From contig NAVB01000412.1 in assembly GCA_002179805.1 (NCBI GenBank), positions 53,543-117,542 of the forward strand: 64,000 bases of DNA, in the 5' to 3' direction. Position numbers and translations under genes: made by a program. Of this stretch, positions 22,862 to 36,612 are shown in pieces. Source of the DNA: Acanthamoeba lenticulata. Its lineage: Eukaryota > Discosea > Longamoebia > Acanthamoebidae. Position 1 is the first letter of the stretch, and each line of letters starts with the position of its first letter. A model generated the notes under the pieces. It searched no databases, had not been told where the DNA came from, and saw nothing but the letters and a program-made list of their open reading frames with translations.

Positions 22862-23067
22862 CTTTTATCGGGAGTAAAGAGTAGAAAGGGAGGGGCTCCG
22901 CTTGACCGCTGAACGATAGAGAGGGAAGAGGAAGAAAAAAGGGCCCTTTTCGTCGACGGACTAAATACCACTTTCTCACACACTATTATTTCATTGGCCA
23001 GAAAAAATGATGGTGGCATTCCACAAATGCCAGCTTGCAACAAAAAAGTGGCAAAAAACATCTCAAG

Positions 23068-23451
23068 ATGGCGAGCAAGACGGCAAGCGGTCCTGGGAAG
23101 AAGGAAGTGCGAAGACTGCTGCGCAGCCTGCTGCGTGAGGTTAACCATGAGTTGACCTCAGTGTCTAATAGTCTCTTGTGGCGCGACTCCGTCCTCGCAG
23201 CATTTCGATCTTCCGGCTCATCTTCCTCATCTTCTTCTTCTTCTCCTTCCGATGCGTGGAATGCATTCCGGATGGGCGAAGCCTATTTGACACTCCTCGA
23301 AAGCACGCGCGTGGAGCGTGACACGTTCGAGCGCTACGGCCTCACACCTCGTACGGAAGACACCCGAGCACGCCTTCGCCGCAACGCAGCTCGCGTGGGT
23401 CTCCAGCTGCCTCAGTGGCTAGACGAGAAAGAGCGCCCCTCGCTCAGCTAG
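23068..23451 (+). CDS. FMC1-like LYR-superfamily mitochondrial assembly protein
   Basis: An intronless 127-residue ORF beginning MASKTASGPGKKEVRRLLRS. The start RRLLRSLLREVNHELTS, the central MGEAYLTLLESTRVERDTFE and the end AARVGLQLPQWLDE follow the same order as FMC1 (C7orf55) of animals and fungi, a small LYR-like helical protein that helps assemble the mitochondrial F1F0 ATP synthase. A poly-Ser insertion (near residues 51-62) is specific to this copy. No clear cleavable presequence is visible, as in FMC1. Identification rests on pattern and size. It is divergent from RPL21. Confidence 0.7.
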   Translation: MASKTASGPGKKEVRRLLRSLLREVNHELTSVSNSLLWRDSVLAAFRSSGSSSSSSSSSPSDAWNAFRMGEAYLTLLESTRVERDTFERYGLTPRTEDTRARLRRNAARVGLQLPQWLDEKERPSLS

Positions 23452-23561
23452 CCCCCAACGCTATCTTTTTTTTCTGTTATGCGTTTAAAAATAATAAAAT
23501 AAAATAAAACGTTAGCAAAAACAATCTTTGTTTTTAGTTCCATTTGTCTGTTACTCACGTG

Positions 23562-26594
<3,033 letters not shown>

Positions 26595-26677
26595 TTCGAT
26601 GACGTGACAATCGACCCTATTTCCCATCCCTGTAGTGCGACAGGCTTCAGTCGACAAGAGAGGCTTTTATTTCTTTG

Positions 26678-26999
26678 TTACGCGTGCGAGCCTTCGTTGG
26701 GGCGGTCGAGGCTGGTGAGCGCTTCAGGCTTGTGGGCAGCTCGTGCACCAGTCTTGTCGCTGTGAACGAGGTACTCGGGGTTCTCCTCCGATGCCGCCAC
26801 CTTGTGGCTCTTGATCTTGACAGGCTCGGTCAGCTTCTTTTCGACTGTGCCGACGACGGGCCCTGACGCGCTGTTCCACTCCACCTGTGGTTCACACCAC
26901 CACGCATGAGTTAAACCACTTCAGACCGTCCCATGCTTCAACGGTGAGGGCCACCTTCTCGCCAGGCTCAAACTCCAGTGTTGTCGTGCTGTGGGACAT
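26678..26999 (-). CDS. HVA1/DUF2945 (hypervirulence-associated TUDOR domain) family protein
   Basis: Two exons, 26999-26943 and 26884-26678, with a 58-nt intron, give 87 residues. The product reads MSHSTTTLEFEPGEKVALTV, then EWNSASGPVVGTVEKKLTEP, ending in HKVAASEENPEYLVHSDKTG and PEALTSL. The layout (GxKVxWxxxxGPVxGTVxxK, then HxVxASxENPxYxVxxDKTG and AxxKPEALxxL) is that of DUF2945, a small single-domain protein common in bacteria and fungi. The family name comes from fungal work; it is not a toxin and its biochemical role is unclear. Its presence here could reflect old bacterial-eukaryote transfer; the intron shows it is resident in the nuclear genome. Confidence 0.8.
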
Positions 27000-27432
27000 T
27001 GTACGCAGGTTGTTGTTGGGTAGCTTTCTTCTTCTGAGCGCGCCCCAGGGCCAACGTTTAAAGCAGCCGCGAGCATTCATGGCGTGGATGTGACGTGCTG
27101 ATCGCAGTTGCAGCGCTCGCCTACTTTTCAAGGAGGTGGTGGCAAGGCACCATCGAATGGAAATTATGCTTCCTTCCCGATAGCGGAGAAATTTCATCAA
27201 CTTCAACAGCAAGCCAGACCAGATGTGGATCCGTAAAGAAAGGTGTTGTTCAAAACGTTGTTTGAAGAAGTGACGTGAGGTACACAGAAGAGAGCTGAAA
27301 GCGCTAGCACACGGCCAAAAGGACGGCGTCGGATATCCACTGTGGATATCCCAATGGCAATCCAAACCCTTCCCCGCCTGGGCTGCTCGCCCGTGGCCCG
27401 CTCACCGTGCTCGTCAACTCTCTTTCTCTCGC
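27000..27432. other. Intergenic with a perfect 21-bp palindrome
   Basis: This gap lies upstream of the DUF2945 gene and downstream of the acidic protein gene, both minus strand. Apart from the palindrome at 27331-27351 I see nothing gene-like. Confidence 0.55.
27331..27351. promoter_or_regulatory. Perfect palindrome GGATATCCAC-T-GTGGATATCC
   Basis: Two 10-bp arms are exact reverse complements around one central T. The site lies 332 bp upstream of the start codon of the DUF2945 gene. It looks like a binding site for a dimeric transcription factor; no factor is identified. Confidence 0.55.
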
Positions 27433-27882
27433 TTACTCGTTGGCCGCGGCCAGATCCTGCCTAGGGGCCTCGGCAGGCGCGTCAAGGTCCTTGTTGGCTG
27501 CGGCATCAGCGGCCGCGGGCGTGGCGTCCTCGTCCAGCTTGGGCTTCTTGGAAACCGGCTGCTCGAGCTTGTCCTGGCCGATGAGCTCGTCCTTCTTCTC
27601 GAGGTTGACGTCGTCGTCCTTCTTGGCCTCGTCCTCCTTGCTGCCCTCACCCTCCTGGAGCTGCTTCTGGAGGTCGAGAGCGCCGCCCTCGGTCTTCTCC
27701 TCGCCTTCGCGATCGCGCTTCTTACCAGCCAGCGACTCAGCATCGGTCGTAGCGGTAGTGTCGGTCTTCTCGATGGTGCGCTCCTCGAGCTGTTCGTCCA
27801 GCTTGCTGGGCATCGGGTTAACCTTGTCCGCGGGCATGGTCTCCTGTGCGAGGGTCTCCTGGTTCACGTGAGGGGCCGACAT
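27433..27882 (-). CDS. Small acidic/charged protein of unknown function
   Basis: An intronless 149-codon ORF, MSAPHVNQETLAQETMPADK to RQDLAAANE. It is rich in Glu, Lys, Asp and Ala (about half charged), with KKDDDVNLEKKDELIGQDKL and a KKPKLDED stretch that resembles a basic nuclear localisation motif. There is no hydrophobic core, signal peptide or cysteine, so it is probably disordered. Codon use is strongly GC3-biased like the neighbouring genes, which supports real coding. No family recognised. Confidence 0.65.
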   Translation of the reverse strand: MSAPHVNQETLAQETMPADKVNPMPSKLDEQLEERTIEKTDTTATTDAESLAGKKRDREGEEKTEGGALDLQKQLQEGEGSKEDEAKKDDDVNLEKKDELIGQDKLEQPVSKKPKLDEDATPAAADAAANKDLDAPAEAPRQDLAAANE

Positions 27883-28172
27883 GGTGCTGCTTGGGGGTGG
27901 TGGTGTAGGAAAAAAAGGGGCTTGCTGGTGAGGTGGGGCGCTGACTCGATCGGGTCGAAGTGCAAGACTGTGAATGATGATCCGACGCTGTCGTTCACAA
28001 TTTAAACCGTGTCTCTCGTCACGTGGTCCCTTCAAAGTGCAAGAAATCCAAGCGGGCGCACCACGGCCACGCAGCGACACGCGGATCGTCCTCTTGGCCT
28101 GGCGTGCATTCCTGTGACTCTTCCTGCTCTTGTCGTGGCTCTACACCCGGCGACTTATGCACCCAAGCGGAA
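27883..28172. other. Divergent intergenic region between the acidic protein and GH8 genes
   Basis: About 290 bases separate two divergent start codons. No clear TATA box; a TTTAAA stretch lies near 28003. Likely a shared promoter region. Confidence 0.45.
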
Positions 28173-30948
28173 GATGCCGGTAAATTCCGGGCAGGAAGAA
28201 AACTCGGAGAGTCAAGCAAATGATTGGCCGTTAGGTTGCATTCCTTACAATCCAAACTCACGTGTGGCCAGGAGAAGGAAGACATCGCACAAGCACTACC
28301 ACAAAAACAACATCATCATGTATGCACCTATGGGTAAATAGTTCCTTCTCCCTTCTCCCCCTTCCCCCCAAGCGCTGAGTGAAGACGTCCCACGCGGTAG
28401 GTTGTCAGACATGTGCACACAAGGACCAAACCATTGGGTCGCTTCAGCAGCAGATCTATGACCTGCAGGCGCGACTGGCGGCCTATGAGCCCGGTTTCGT
28501 TTCTGGGGCGGCCTACTCTCAACCGCCTCACCACGGAGGCGCGTTCCACCAGCACCACCAGCACCACGGGCACACGCCTGCTGTTCCGAACATGCCACCA
28601 CTACCTGCGCGCCGTAGGTTCCTCCATTCTCTGCTTCGAGCTGTGTGGTTGCTGTGGCCACTTACGCGACCAACTCGCAGCTGCCACCAACTCTACCCCA
28701 GGCGGCGCAGCATTCCCATTCCCGCAGCACGTGCCCTACGCGCGCGGCACAACCAAGCCCAACCACGTCACGCAGGAGCAACTGGACCGTGACGTGCGTT
28801 CTTTCTACGACCACTGGAAGGGCGCCTACCTGAGGCAAGCCGGCACGAGCGCGTCGACAGGTACGTCTCTGCTTCAACCACAAACGGTCGCTTCTGGTCC
28901 TCTTGCTCACAGCCGAGCTCGGCAGGTAAGCCGCGATACAAGGTGATCATGAACAACAATGGCGACGCCACGGTCTCCGAGGGACAAGGGTTCGGGATGA
29001 TCATTGCCGCCACCATGGCCGGTCATGAGCCCAAGGCTCAGGAGATCTTCGATGGTCTTTATCTCTTCTGCAAGGACTACCCCAGCTCCATCAACCCGAA
29101 GAACATGGCATGGAAGGTCAACGCCGACGGATCGCGCGGCGGCGACAACTCGGCGTTCGACGGCGATGCTGACATTGCCTATGGTCCGCTACTTTCAGTC
29201 CTCCCTTGAATGATCCCGATACGGACGCATGGAAGCTGACACCTCAAGCCGACAACAGGTCTCATCCTGGCCGATCGGCAGTGGGGCTGCTCTAGGGCCG
29301 GTGGGGCGGTCGACTACCGGGCTGAAGCCCTGGCCAAGCTCGAAGGTGGGGATATCCCCGACACGCCTCCAGCTGACGTCGCTTTTCTTTCCTCGAGCCT
29401 CAACGCTCACGCGGGAGATTTGTCGTGTGCGCAGCGCTGGCCTCGTCAATGATCGGGCCAGACAGTAAGCTGCCGCTCTTGGGCGACTGGGTCCAGCCCA
29501 CGTCAACCGACAAGTTCAGCCAGTGGAGCTCTCGTACGGCGCGACATCATATGTTGAATAGCGTTGCGCCAATCGGACCCTAACCCGCTTTGCTCGCGCA
29601 GGCGTGTCGGACTTTATGTACGGCCACTTCCAAGCCTTTGCGCGGTTTGACGAGCAGCGTCGACACCTGTGGGAAGCCGTCCTGAAGGCCACTCAGTCCG
29701 TGGCCGACCTGCTCCAGAGGTACATCTCAGACATAGCATAGTCTCGTTTCACCACTTGGCATTCTCACACCGACCGACAATAGGGAGCACGCCAGCCGCA
29801 CTGGGCTTCTCCCGGACTTCACGCAGTACGACCGCTCGAGCGGGACATATCGCCCAGCGCAAGCCGGTTTCCTGGAAGGAAACAATGACGGAGCCTACTT
29901 CTACAATGCAGGCCGGATCCCTTGGCGCTTCGGTTCGGCTTTTCGCACGCAAAGAGTGGCGCATTGCTGCAGTTCTTGGCCGAATGGCATATCTGATTGG
30001 TCCAGCGCGCGGCGGACGCTTGCTGCACAGGCGTCCAAGCGCTGCTGAACGGGGACGCCGTGGCCGCACAGCAGGCGGAACGGCTCGTGCGATGGATCGT
30101 CACACAGCACGGCGTCAAGGCTGGCTATCACCTCGGTATGGCGTAGCCATGCTTGTGAAACGCAGACGGCGCTCACGTTAACTTGCCTACTTCACTCTCG
30201 TATGAAACAGATGGGCGACCGATCGGCGACTACCTTTCCACGTTCTTTGCGACGCCGTTCGTCGTGGCGGCCATGACGGTGCCCTCTGCTCAGGCATGGC
30301 TCAATAAGGTCCGTGCGTGTCGCTGTCCTCCCCGGCTGCGATGTCGTTCCACCTGTCTGATGCGTGGTTTGTGCAGATGTACGATGTCATCAAGCACAAG
30401 AAGGAGAACTACTACGAGGACTGCGTCAACCTGCTGTGCCTCCTCGCTCTCTCTGGCAACTTCTGGGACCCAACCACCATTGGTTCTGGCTCGCTTCCGC
30501 CCGCAATCGTGGCAGGACGAGTCGAAGTGGCCGCGCCCATCACCATGACTGAGTCTTCTTCATCATCATCGTCCACTACCTCGAACAGCAACCAATCCGG
30601 CCAGATCGTCGTCCGTGGAAGTCGTGGAACCGAGTTTACGTTCCTCCAGGGCTCCAACAAGTGGTGGCTTGGCATCTCAATTCCAGGTTCCTCCTCTCAC
30701 GACGTCTCCCTCTCTCTTGCAACATGTTACGTTGTCAAGGCTCTTGCTTACCTCCTGGCGGATTGACTGGTTCAGGATCCCACGCGGTGCGGATTGACAG
30801 CGGGAACGGCCGAGGCTGGAAGGCGATGGTGGCTGGCTGGGCCCCCGGCATCTGGACGTACCAGTGCGAGGGCGGCCCGTGCGGCTCCACTCTGCGTTTC
30901 GTCGTCAACGACGCTGGACAGGAGGAAACCGTGTCCTGCCCCTACTAG
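28173..30948 (+). CDS. Glycoside hydrolase family 8 endoglucanase-like enzyme
   Basis: About ten exons. The catalytic part begins YDHWKGAYL, then MNNNGDATVSEGQGFGMIIA, where the Glu of SEGQ is the GH8 general acid. GGDNSAFDGDADIAYG supplies the GH8 Asp motif, and DFTQYDR, NDGAYFYNAGRIPWRFG and KENYYEDCVNLLCLLALSGN complete the fold. The C-terminal 110 residues follow a Ser/Thr linker and resemble an expansin-like/CBM63 beta domain (NKWWLGISIPG, GWAPGIWTYQCEGGPCGSTL). GH8 enzymes hydrolyse beta-1,4-glucan, xylan or chitosan. The N-terminus is unclear: exon 28173-28333 (ATG 28173, or 28318 for MYAPMG) joins a short coiled stretch (TIGSLQQQIYDLQARLAAYE) and a His-rich linker. No signal peptide is visible, odd for a secreted enzyme. 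Mostly bacterial family, so old transfer is likely. Confidence 0.85.
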
Positions 30949-31215
30949 CCGGGGTGCAACCTTGTTGTGACTTCAGTACCCATACATCAAAAAAAGCTGT
31001 TGCTTGTTTCCAACGTAAGCTCGTTCTCGTTGGCCACCTGGCGACTCCAGTTGCCGTCCTGGCATGTGATCGTGTTGGTCAAATAAGGCAAAGCCACACA
31101 TGTGAGGAAAAATTGGTTATGGAATTTCCTGTGACCGCTCAACAGAGAGTGCCAACTGGAGCGGTTCGTACCCTACCTTCATCTCGCTTGATCGAGGTCT
31201 CTCGATTGCGTCGCC

Positions 31216-34200
31216 ATGCCGGCGTTCGCTACAGCCTCGAACTGCTTCTACGAGGACGATGAAGCAGACAAGGACAGTGCGTTGGCTCAGCCTTTATTTT
31301 TGTTTATTATTGACGCTTCTCAGCTGGACGGCTTCAACTGATTTGAGTGAATTACCGGTAAATCGTCAGACCCCTTGGTGATTAAAATCAGGACCTTTAC
31401 GATTCAACAGCTGGCCCAGTTGCTTACTGCAAACACACGCATTGAATTCAAAAAGCATGCCCTGACCGAGATTGGCAAGCGGGCTTTGGGTACGCACCAC
31501 CTCACATTTAAACCAAGATGTTGCGTTAACGATACCTTGGGACCTCAGACCCCAACAACAGCTTTGAGCTATTTGAAAAAGGCGCTATCGATGCCGTCAT
31601 TCACTGCCTCACTTCTCAAGATGAGGGGGTGCTTGAGCTCGCCACGAAGGCACTCATTAACATTTCTGTTGACGGTGCCGCCCGCTCACTCTAGTGCCGC
31701 CCACTCGCCCTCGTAGTCTTCAACTCATTTCGCCTGCTTGGCCCCTTCAGAGCCGAGCAGGGATGACGTCTATGACGGTGGCGGCATCCCACCTCTCGTG
31801 CGGCTGCTGCAGAGTCCCAACGAGACCGTGCAGACCAACGCTGCGTGGACACTCATCAACCTCACCAACAATGGTCTCCCTCTTGCCTCTTCCACCTTGC
31901 CGTGTCTGCACGCAGCTTTGCTGTGCAAGTGTGCCAACCTCTTATGGTTTATTCCTCATGCAGACGCCAACAAGGAGAGCGTGTGCGAGGTGCCCGAGGC
32001 CGTCCCGTGCCTCGTAGCGCTAAGCCAGGCCTCAAGCAACAGCGCCCTCCAAACCTACGCGCTCAAGCTTCTGGCTAACCTCTCCGAGTCACGTATGGCC
32101 CTTGCCCGCACAGTTTGCTATGCGCGTTTGTTCCTCACCCTCAACAACCACACTCGATAGCGGCCAATCTGAGCCGGCTACTGGAGGCCTCGACGACGGT
32201 GCCGCTGCTCAAGGTTTTGGTCACGTCGCGTAACATGTCCTTGATCTCCTACATCCTGTTCTTCTTTCGCAACCTCACCAAGACGGGTATACAACCCTCC
32301 TCCAACTCGCGGGCGCCGTAACAGCTGGCGCTTGTCTGACTGACGTCTTTTTTCTTCCCTATTAAGCCGAGGGTCGTGAAGGCGTGCAAGCGGCTGCTGG
32401 TCTGCAGGTCTTTGCGCACTTGCTCAAGACTTACACGAGCCCTCAAGTGCTGGGACCTGTTATGCTCATCCTGACCTCGCTCGCCGGACAAGGTAAGCCT
32501 TTTCCTCAACTTGGTCTTCGTACTTGCTCTTTTATTTACCTTGATCGCTCGTCTTACGATGTTCGTGTCTGCCGTCCTCAACACCAGACACGACGTTGAA
32601 CATGCTCAAGCTGGGCGTGCTGTCCCCGCTCATCCAGGCTCTGCAGGGCGGCCATGACACGCTGCTGATCCTCGCCCTCAACCTGCTCAAGACATTCAGC
32701 AACGACGGTGCGGCGCACTCTTTCGTTTCACCCCAAAATGTCTACGCTCACGAGGCGAGAACGACGTTGGGGTGGGACACGACTCAGCCCGCACGCATAA
32801 GATCCTGATGAAGGTGCTGTCCGACGTGCCGCTCAAGCGTGTTCTGGTGCAGCAGCAGCCCAAGGCCCCCACCCTGCTCGTCCAGTTGATCCAAATCCTG
32901 GTCCCGTCCGGTGCGTGTGATGTCGCACAAAGACAACAAAGACAACGCGAAAAGGCCACTAATACACACGGCCAACATGCAGACCTGAGCCCAGACGATG
33001 GGAGCTCGTGGACCGTGCTTGACGCACTCGTTGATGCGCTCGCCAGCGAAAGCACCACCCTTCCCGCGATCCAGGAGATGATCATCGCCATCTTCATCCC
33101 GTTGGCCAAGCTCGGTGCCGATCCCGATCTTGCTTCGCTCCCTCCCCTTTTATATGAATACTCACAACGCCGATCTCCGCAGGAAACGGGTTCGTGTTCC
33201 AGGACCACTGCCTCACAGCGTTCGTGGCCAAGTCTTCCGCTGAAGACGTCGCCGTCCAGCAGCGGGCGCTCCACCTCCTCGCTCTGCTCGCCCTCGATGG
33301 TAAAAACCTCCACCACCTGCCTAGCAGCATTTTTACACACATGTCGTAACACTTTCCTCCTCTTTTATGTTCATTAATGGAAACCACAGCAAGCGCCCGA
33401 ATCAAGATTGCCAAGATGGGAGGACTCAACAAGCTGCTGACAATCCTCTCCGACCCGGAGGACTACCCCGTGATCCTCACGCTCGCCATCGTCGTCCTCC
33501 AGAACCTGCTGCTCGACCGTGCGTCCCTCTCGCCTCGGTGTCCAATTTCTGTACGCTGACAAAGTGCTTCGTCACAGCCAAGCTTCGGGATATCGTGATC
33601 AAGACGCAGAGGCTGCGGCTCGGGCCCTTCCTTCAGTCGTCTGAGCCGCAGCTGGCCACGGCGGCCCAGCGGCTGCTCACTTCGATCAAGGCCTCGCTGG
33701 AGAAGACCATCCGTGCCCATGAGCCGCTCCCGCAGACGCCCAACGCCGCCGCCACCAGCAGCAGCGCCACGGCTCCGAGCTCCCGGCCTACGCCCGTCCT
33801 GAGCCGGCATGTCTCGCAGCTGACGCCCGTCAGGCCCGAGCCGCCCAAGCCCCAGCGCGCCGAGTCCTTGGCGTCTCTGCCTACCATCGGCTCGAACGTG
33901 ACTACTGCTGACAGGCCCGAGGACCCCCGTGCCATGTCCGGCCCGGTCGAGCTCCGCCGCCGCGCCTCGAGCCTCCTTTCCGGCTCAAGCGTACGTCTAC
34001 CAACCGCGCAGGCTCCCGCCAGCGATTGATTCCGTGTGCCATGCCTTCGGTGAGCTGACTCGGGCGGAGCGTCTGCAGATCGCGTACAAAGTGGCGTTCG
34101 AGTCCGAGGTGAAGGTGCTGCGCGCACCCATCGGGACGAAGTGGGCTGAACTGCGGGAGAAGCTGTTCGCCAAGTTCCCCTCGGCCAACGCCAGCCAACT

Positions 34201-36162
34201 CGTGGTCAAGTACAAAGACCTGGTATTGTCCTCTCCCCCTCCCCCACCCGTTGCATTCCTCGCCTTCTCGTGAGAACAAGAGTGTTGAGCCTGTCCTCAT
34301 GGTGCAATGCGCGCAGGCGGGCGACTTGATTACATTGGAGTCTGACGAGGACGTCGAGTTTGCACTGGAGCTCTTTGACAAGAGCACCTCCGAGGCAGCG
34401 CTGCCCGTGTTCCTGGTGCCTCAAGTGACCTCCAAAGCTCGCGCAGCGCACCGCTTCGCAGGAGGCGACGCCGCTGGCGCCGGCGGGGCCAAGACCATCG
34501 ATGACCTGTCCAAGGACATCACGCTCCGCATCTTTGGCTTTTTGTTGAGCCCGCGCGACCTCGCCTGCGCCTCGATGGCATGCAAGCGGTGGTCGACCTA
34601 CCTCGTCGACCAGTCTCTGTGGAAGTCCCTCTTCCAGCGCCTCCACAAGGCTCCTTCTTCCACGAATCAGGATGATGCCGCGACCGACTCCCACGAGAGC
34701 GGAACCAGCGAGCGCAGAAGCTCGTTCCGCCTGTCGGCCTTTATGGCTCCGATGCCCGAGAGCGCGCCTCGAGAGCAGCAGCAACAACAACAACAGCCGC
34801 CTCCGGTTGCTGCCGATGCCGTAGCTCGCTCGAGGCGTGCGCCCCGCGGGGCAGGTACTCACGAGTCTCTCTTTGCTTACGATTGGCACAGGCGCGGACA
34901 CTAAAACGAGGGATCGTATGTGTGCAGCGCAAGAGGACAACTGGAAGGAGAAGTTGTTGAAGGAGCAGCGCGATAGTGAGCTCGAGGCCCAGCACTTCCA
35001 GACCATGAGGCACGTGTTGGCCAGGCTTGTCCTTAGTAGTGCTCGAGTTTTGACTCCCCTCACCTTGCCACCACGCGTACGTAGAGTGATGAAGGACCAC
35101 AGCGAGCCGGTCACAGGCGTGCTTTTGCATTCCTCGGGCGACTATTTCTTCTCTTCGTCGTTCGATGGTTCCGTCAAAGGTGCGCACTTGCCGCACGCCT
35201 GCCGTGCCCACATGTGCTAACAGCATTTATATTAATAATTATAATATATTTTCTGCGCAGCGTGGGACACCAGCTCGCAGCGGGTGGTGGGATCGACCAA
35301 GGCGCATCGCGAGATCGTGAGCGCCATCCAGGCCACCGAGCGCAACCTGTTCACCGGCTCGTGGGACCGCACCATCAAGGTGTGGGAGCTGCAGGGCATG
35401 CGGATGGGACGCTGCCTCAACACGCTCAAACTCGAGGGCAAGGTCAACTGTCTCTATTCCGCGCCGTCCTTCCTCCTTTCGGGCTCAGCCGACAAGCTCG
35501 TCCGCGTGTGGGACACTCAGCGAGGCGAGTGCATGCAAATCCTCAAAGGTTTGGATAACTTCCTGTTATTATGTGTCTGCATAGACATTGACGTACTGGA
35601 CTGCCAACAGGGCACCAGAGCGAGGTGGTCTCCCTGGCCTACTCGAAGCAGGACGACAAGGCGTTCAGCGGCGGCAACCGCGTGGTGTTGGTGTGGGACC
35701 TGGCCACGGGCTCCAACGTCGGGACGCTCTCTGGTGGCCATGGCGGCGAAGTCAACTGCGTGCAGGCCGACAGCTCGCGCATCATCACCGGCGGGTGGGA
35801 CAAGACCGTGCGCCTGTGGGACCCGCGGTCGTGGCTCTGCGTGCAGACCGTGCGGGCCCACACCTGGCCCGTCCGCTGCCTCCAGTACGACGAGGTACCG
35901 CTCCGAGCCCAGTAATAGCCATCTTGGTTGGCTCATGGCGGCTAAACTCGACATTGTTGATGGGCTTGTGTAGGTCTACAACCGGCTTGTGACTGGATCG
36001 GCCGACAAGACGGTGAAGATCTGGGACCTGCGCATGTTTGGGGAGTGCTTGAACACGCTCGAGGGCCACACCAACTTTGTGTCGTGCCTCTCCTCCGTGG
36101 GCGATGTGCTGGTCTCCGGCTCCGATGACTGTTCCGTTCGCATCTGGGATATCAGCGCGTGA
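31216..36162 (+). CDS. Armadillo-PB1-F-box-WD40 fusion protein (SCF substrate receptor-like)
   Basis: Many short exons. From ATG 31216 (MPAFATASNCFYEDDEADKD), armadillo-type repeats run to about 33650 (FEKGAIDAVIHCLTSQDEGV; GGGIPPLVRLLQSPNETVQT; NAAWTLINLTNN). A Pro/Ser/Ala linker is spliced (intron 33991-34078, phase 0) to a PB1 domain, IAYKVAFESEVKVLRAP... with the acidic OPCA motif KYKDLAGDLITLESDEDVEF formed across the next intron. An F-box follows (TIDDLSKDITLRIFGFLLSP, CKRWSTYLVDQSLWKSLFQ), then a coiled helix and seven or so WD40 repeats (GSWDRTIKVWELQ, SGSADKLVRVWDTQ, TGSADKTVKIWDLR) ending VRIWDISA. F-box plus WD40 is the Fbw architecture that recruits substrates to SKP1-CUL1; ARM and PB1 would add partner binding. 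The frame across 33990/34079 supports one gene, not two. Confidence 0.85.
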
Positions 36163-36449
36163 GCGGACCCGATATGTGTACACTAGTGCGTTCTCTGGGT
36201 CATCGTCCTCTCTCGACGAGAGAAGAGGGACCGATGAACCGGCAATAATAGAAAAGATGTTGGGCAAAACCTTGGCCCTCATCGCCACTCAAGGCTCCTA
36301 CCCCGACACACAAATCACTTCATTCCTTCGATAAAAACAACAAGCGAAGAAGAAAGGGAAGTGATGGTGGTTGTCGGCGGAAGAGGTGTCGGAGAAACCA
36401 CCTGCCAACAAGAAGCGTGCACGACATTCCGCATATTTTCTATACCTCG

Positions 36450-36459
36450 AGAAATTTCT
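36450..36459. promoter_or_regulatory. Heat-shock-element-like palindrome AGAAATTTCT
   Basis: It fits nGAAnnTTCn, the core inverted pair of pentamers bound by heat-shock factor. A third TTC follows at 36462-36464 but out of register. It lies 154 bp upstream of the BiP start codon and 26 bp from the CCAAT-N9-CCACG site. Confidence 0.45.
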
Positions 36460-36485
36460 GATTCTCCGTAATGCTGTGCGGTGGT

Positions 36486-36504
36486 CCAATGGCTGCGAAC
36501 CACG
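36486..36504 (+). promoter_or_regulatory. ERSE-like element CCAAT-N9-CCACG upstream of BiP
   Basis: CCAAT at 36486-36490 and CCACG at 36500-36504 are separated by exactly nine bases, the consensus of the mammalian ER stress response element bound by NF-Y plus ATF6/XBP1. It lies 109 bp upstream of the ATG of an ER Hsp70, the classic ERSE-controlled gene. Ten fixed bases are expected about once per million positions by chance. Confidence 0.6.
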
Positions 36505-36612
36505 TTGCGTCCCGCCTACATGAAAAAGTGGAGGTAGGGAAGGCACGAAGCTGCACACTCTACCGGTCACGCACACGCGACACACAGCCGTTTGTCAGCA
36601 CAGCACACTCCA

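Larger units (their letters stand above)
36163..36612 (+). promoter_or_regulatory. Intergenic: BiP promoter region
   Basis: This 450-bp gap holds the 3' end of the ARM-F-box-WD40 gene and the upstream region of BiP. Two elements stand out, at 36450-36459 and 36486-36504, both within 165 bp of the BiP ATG. No gene is visible. Confidence 0.6.

Noticed and set aside
28019..28285. 88-codon minus-strand ORF between the acidic protein and GH8 genes
   Set aside because: It overlaps the probable GH8 first exon and the divergent promoter region, and lacks any recognisable motif or conserved-looking composition.
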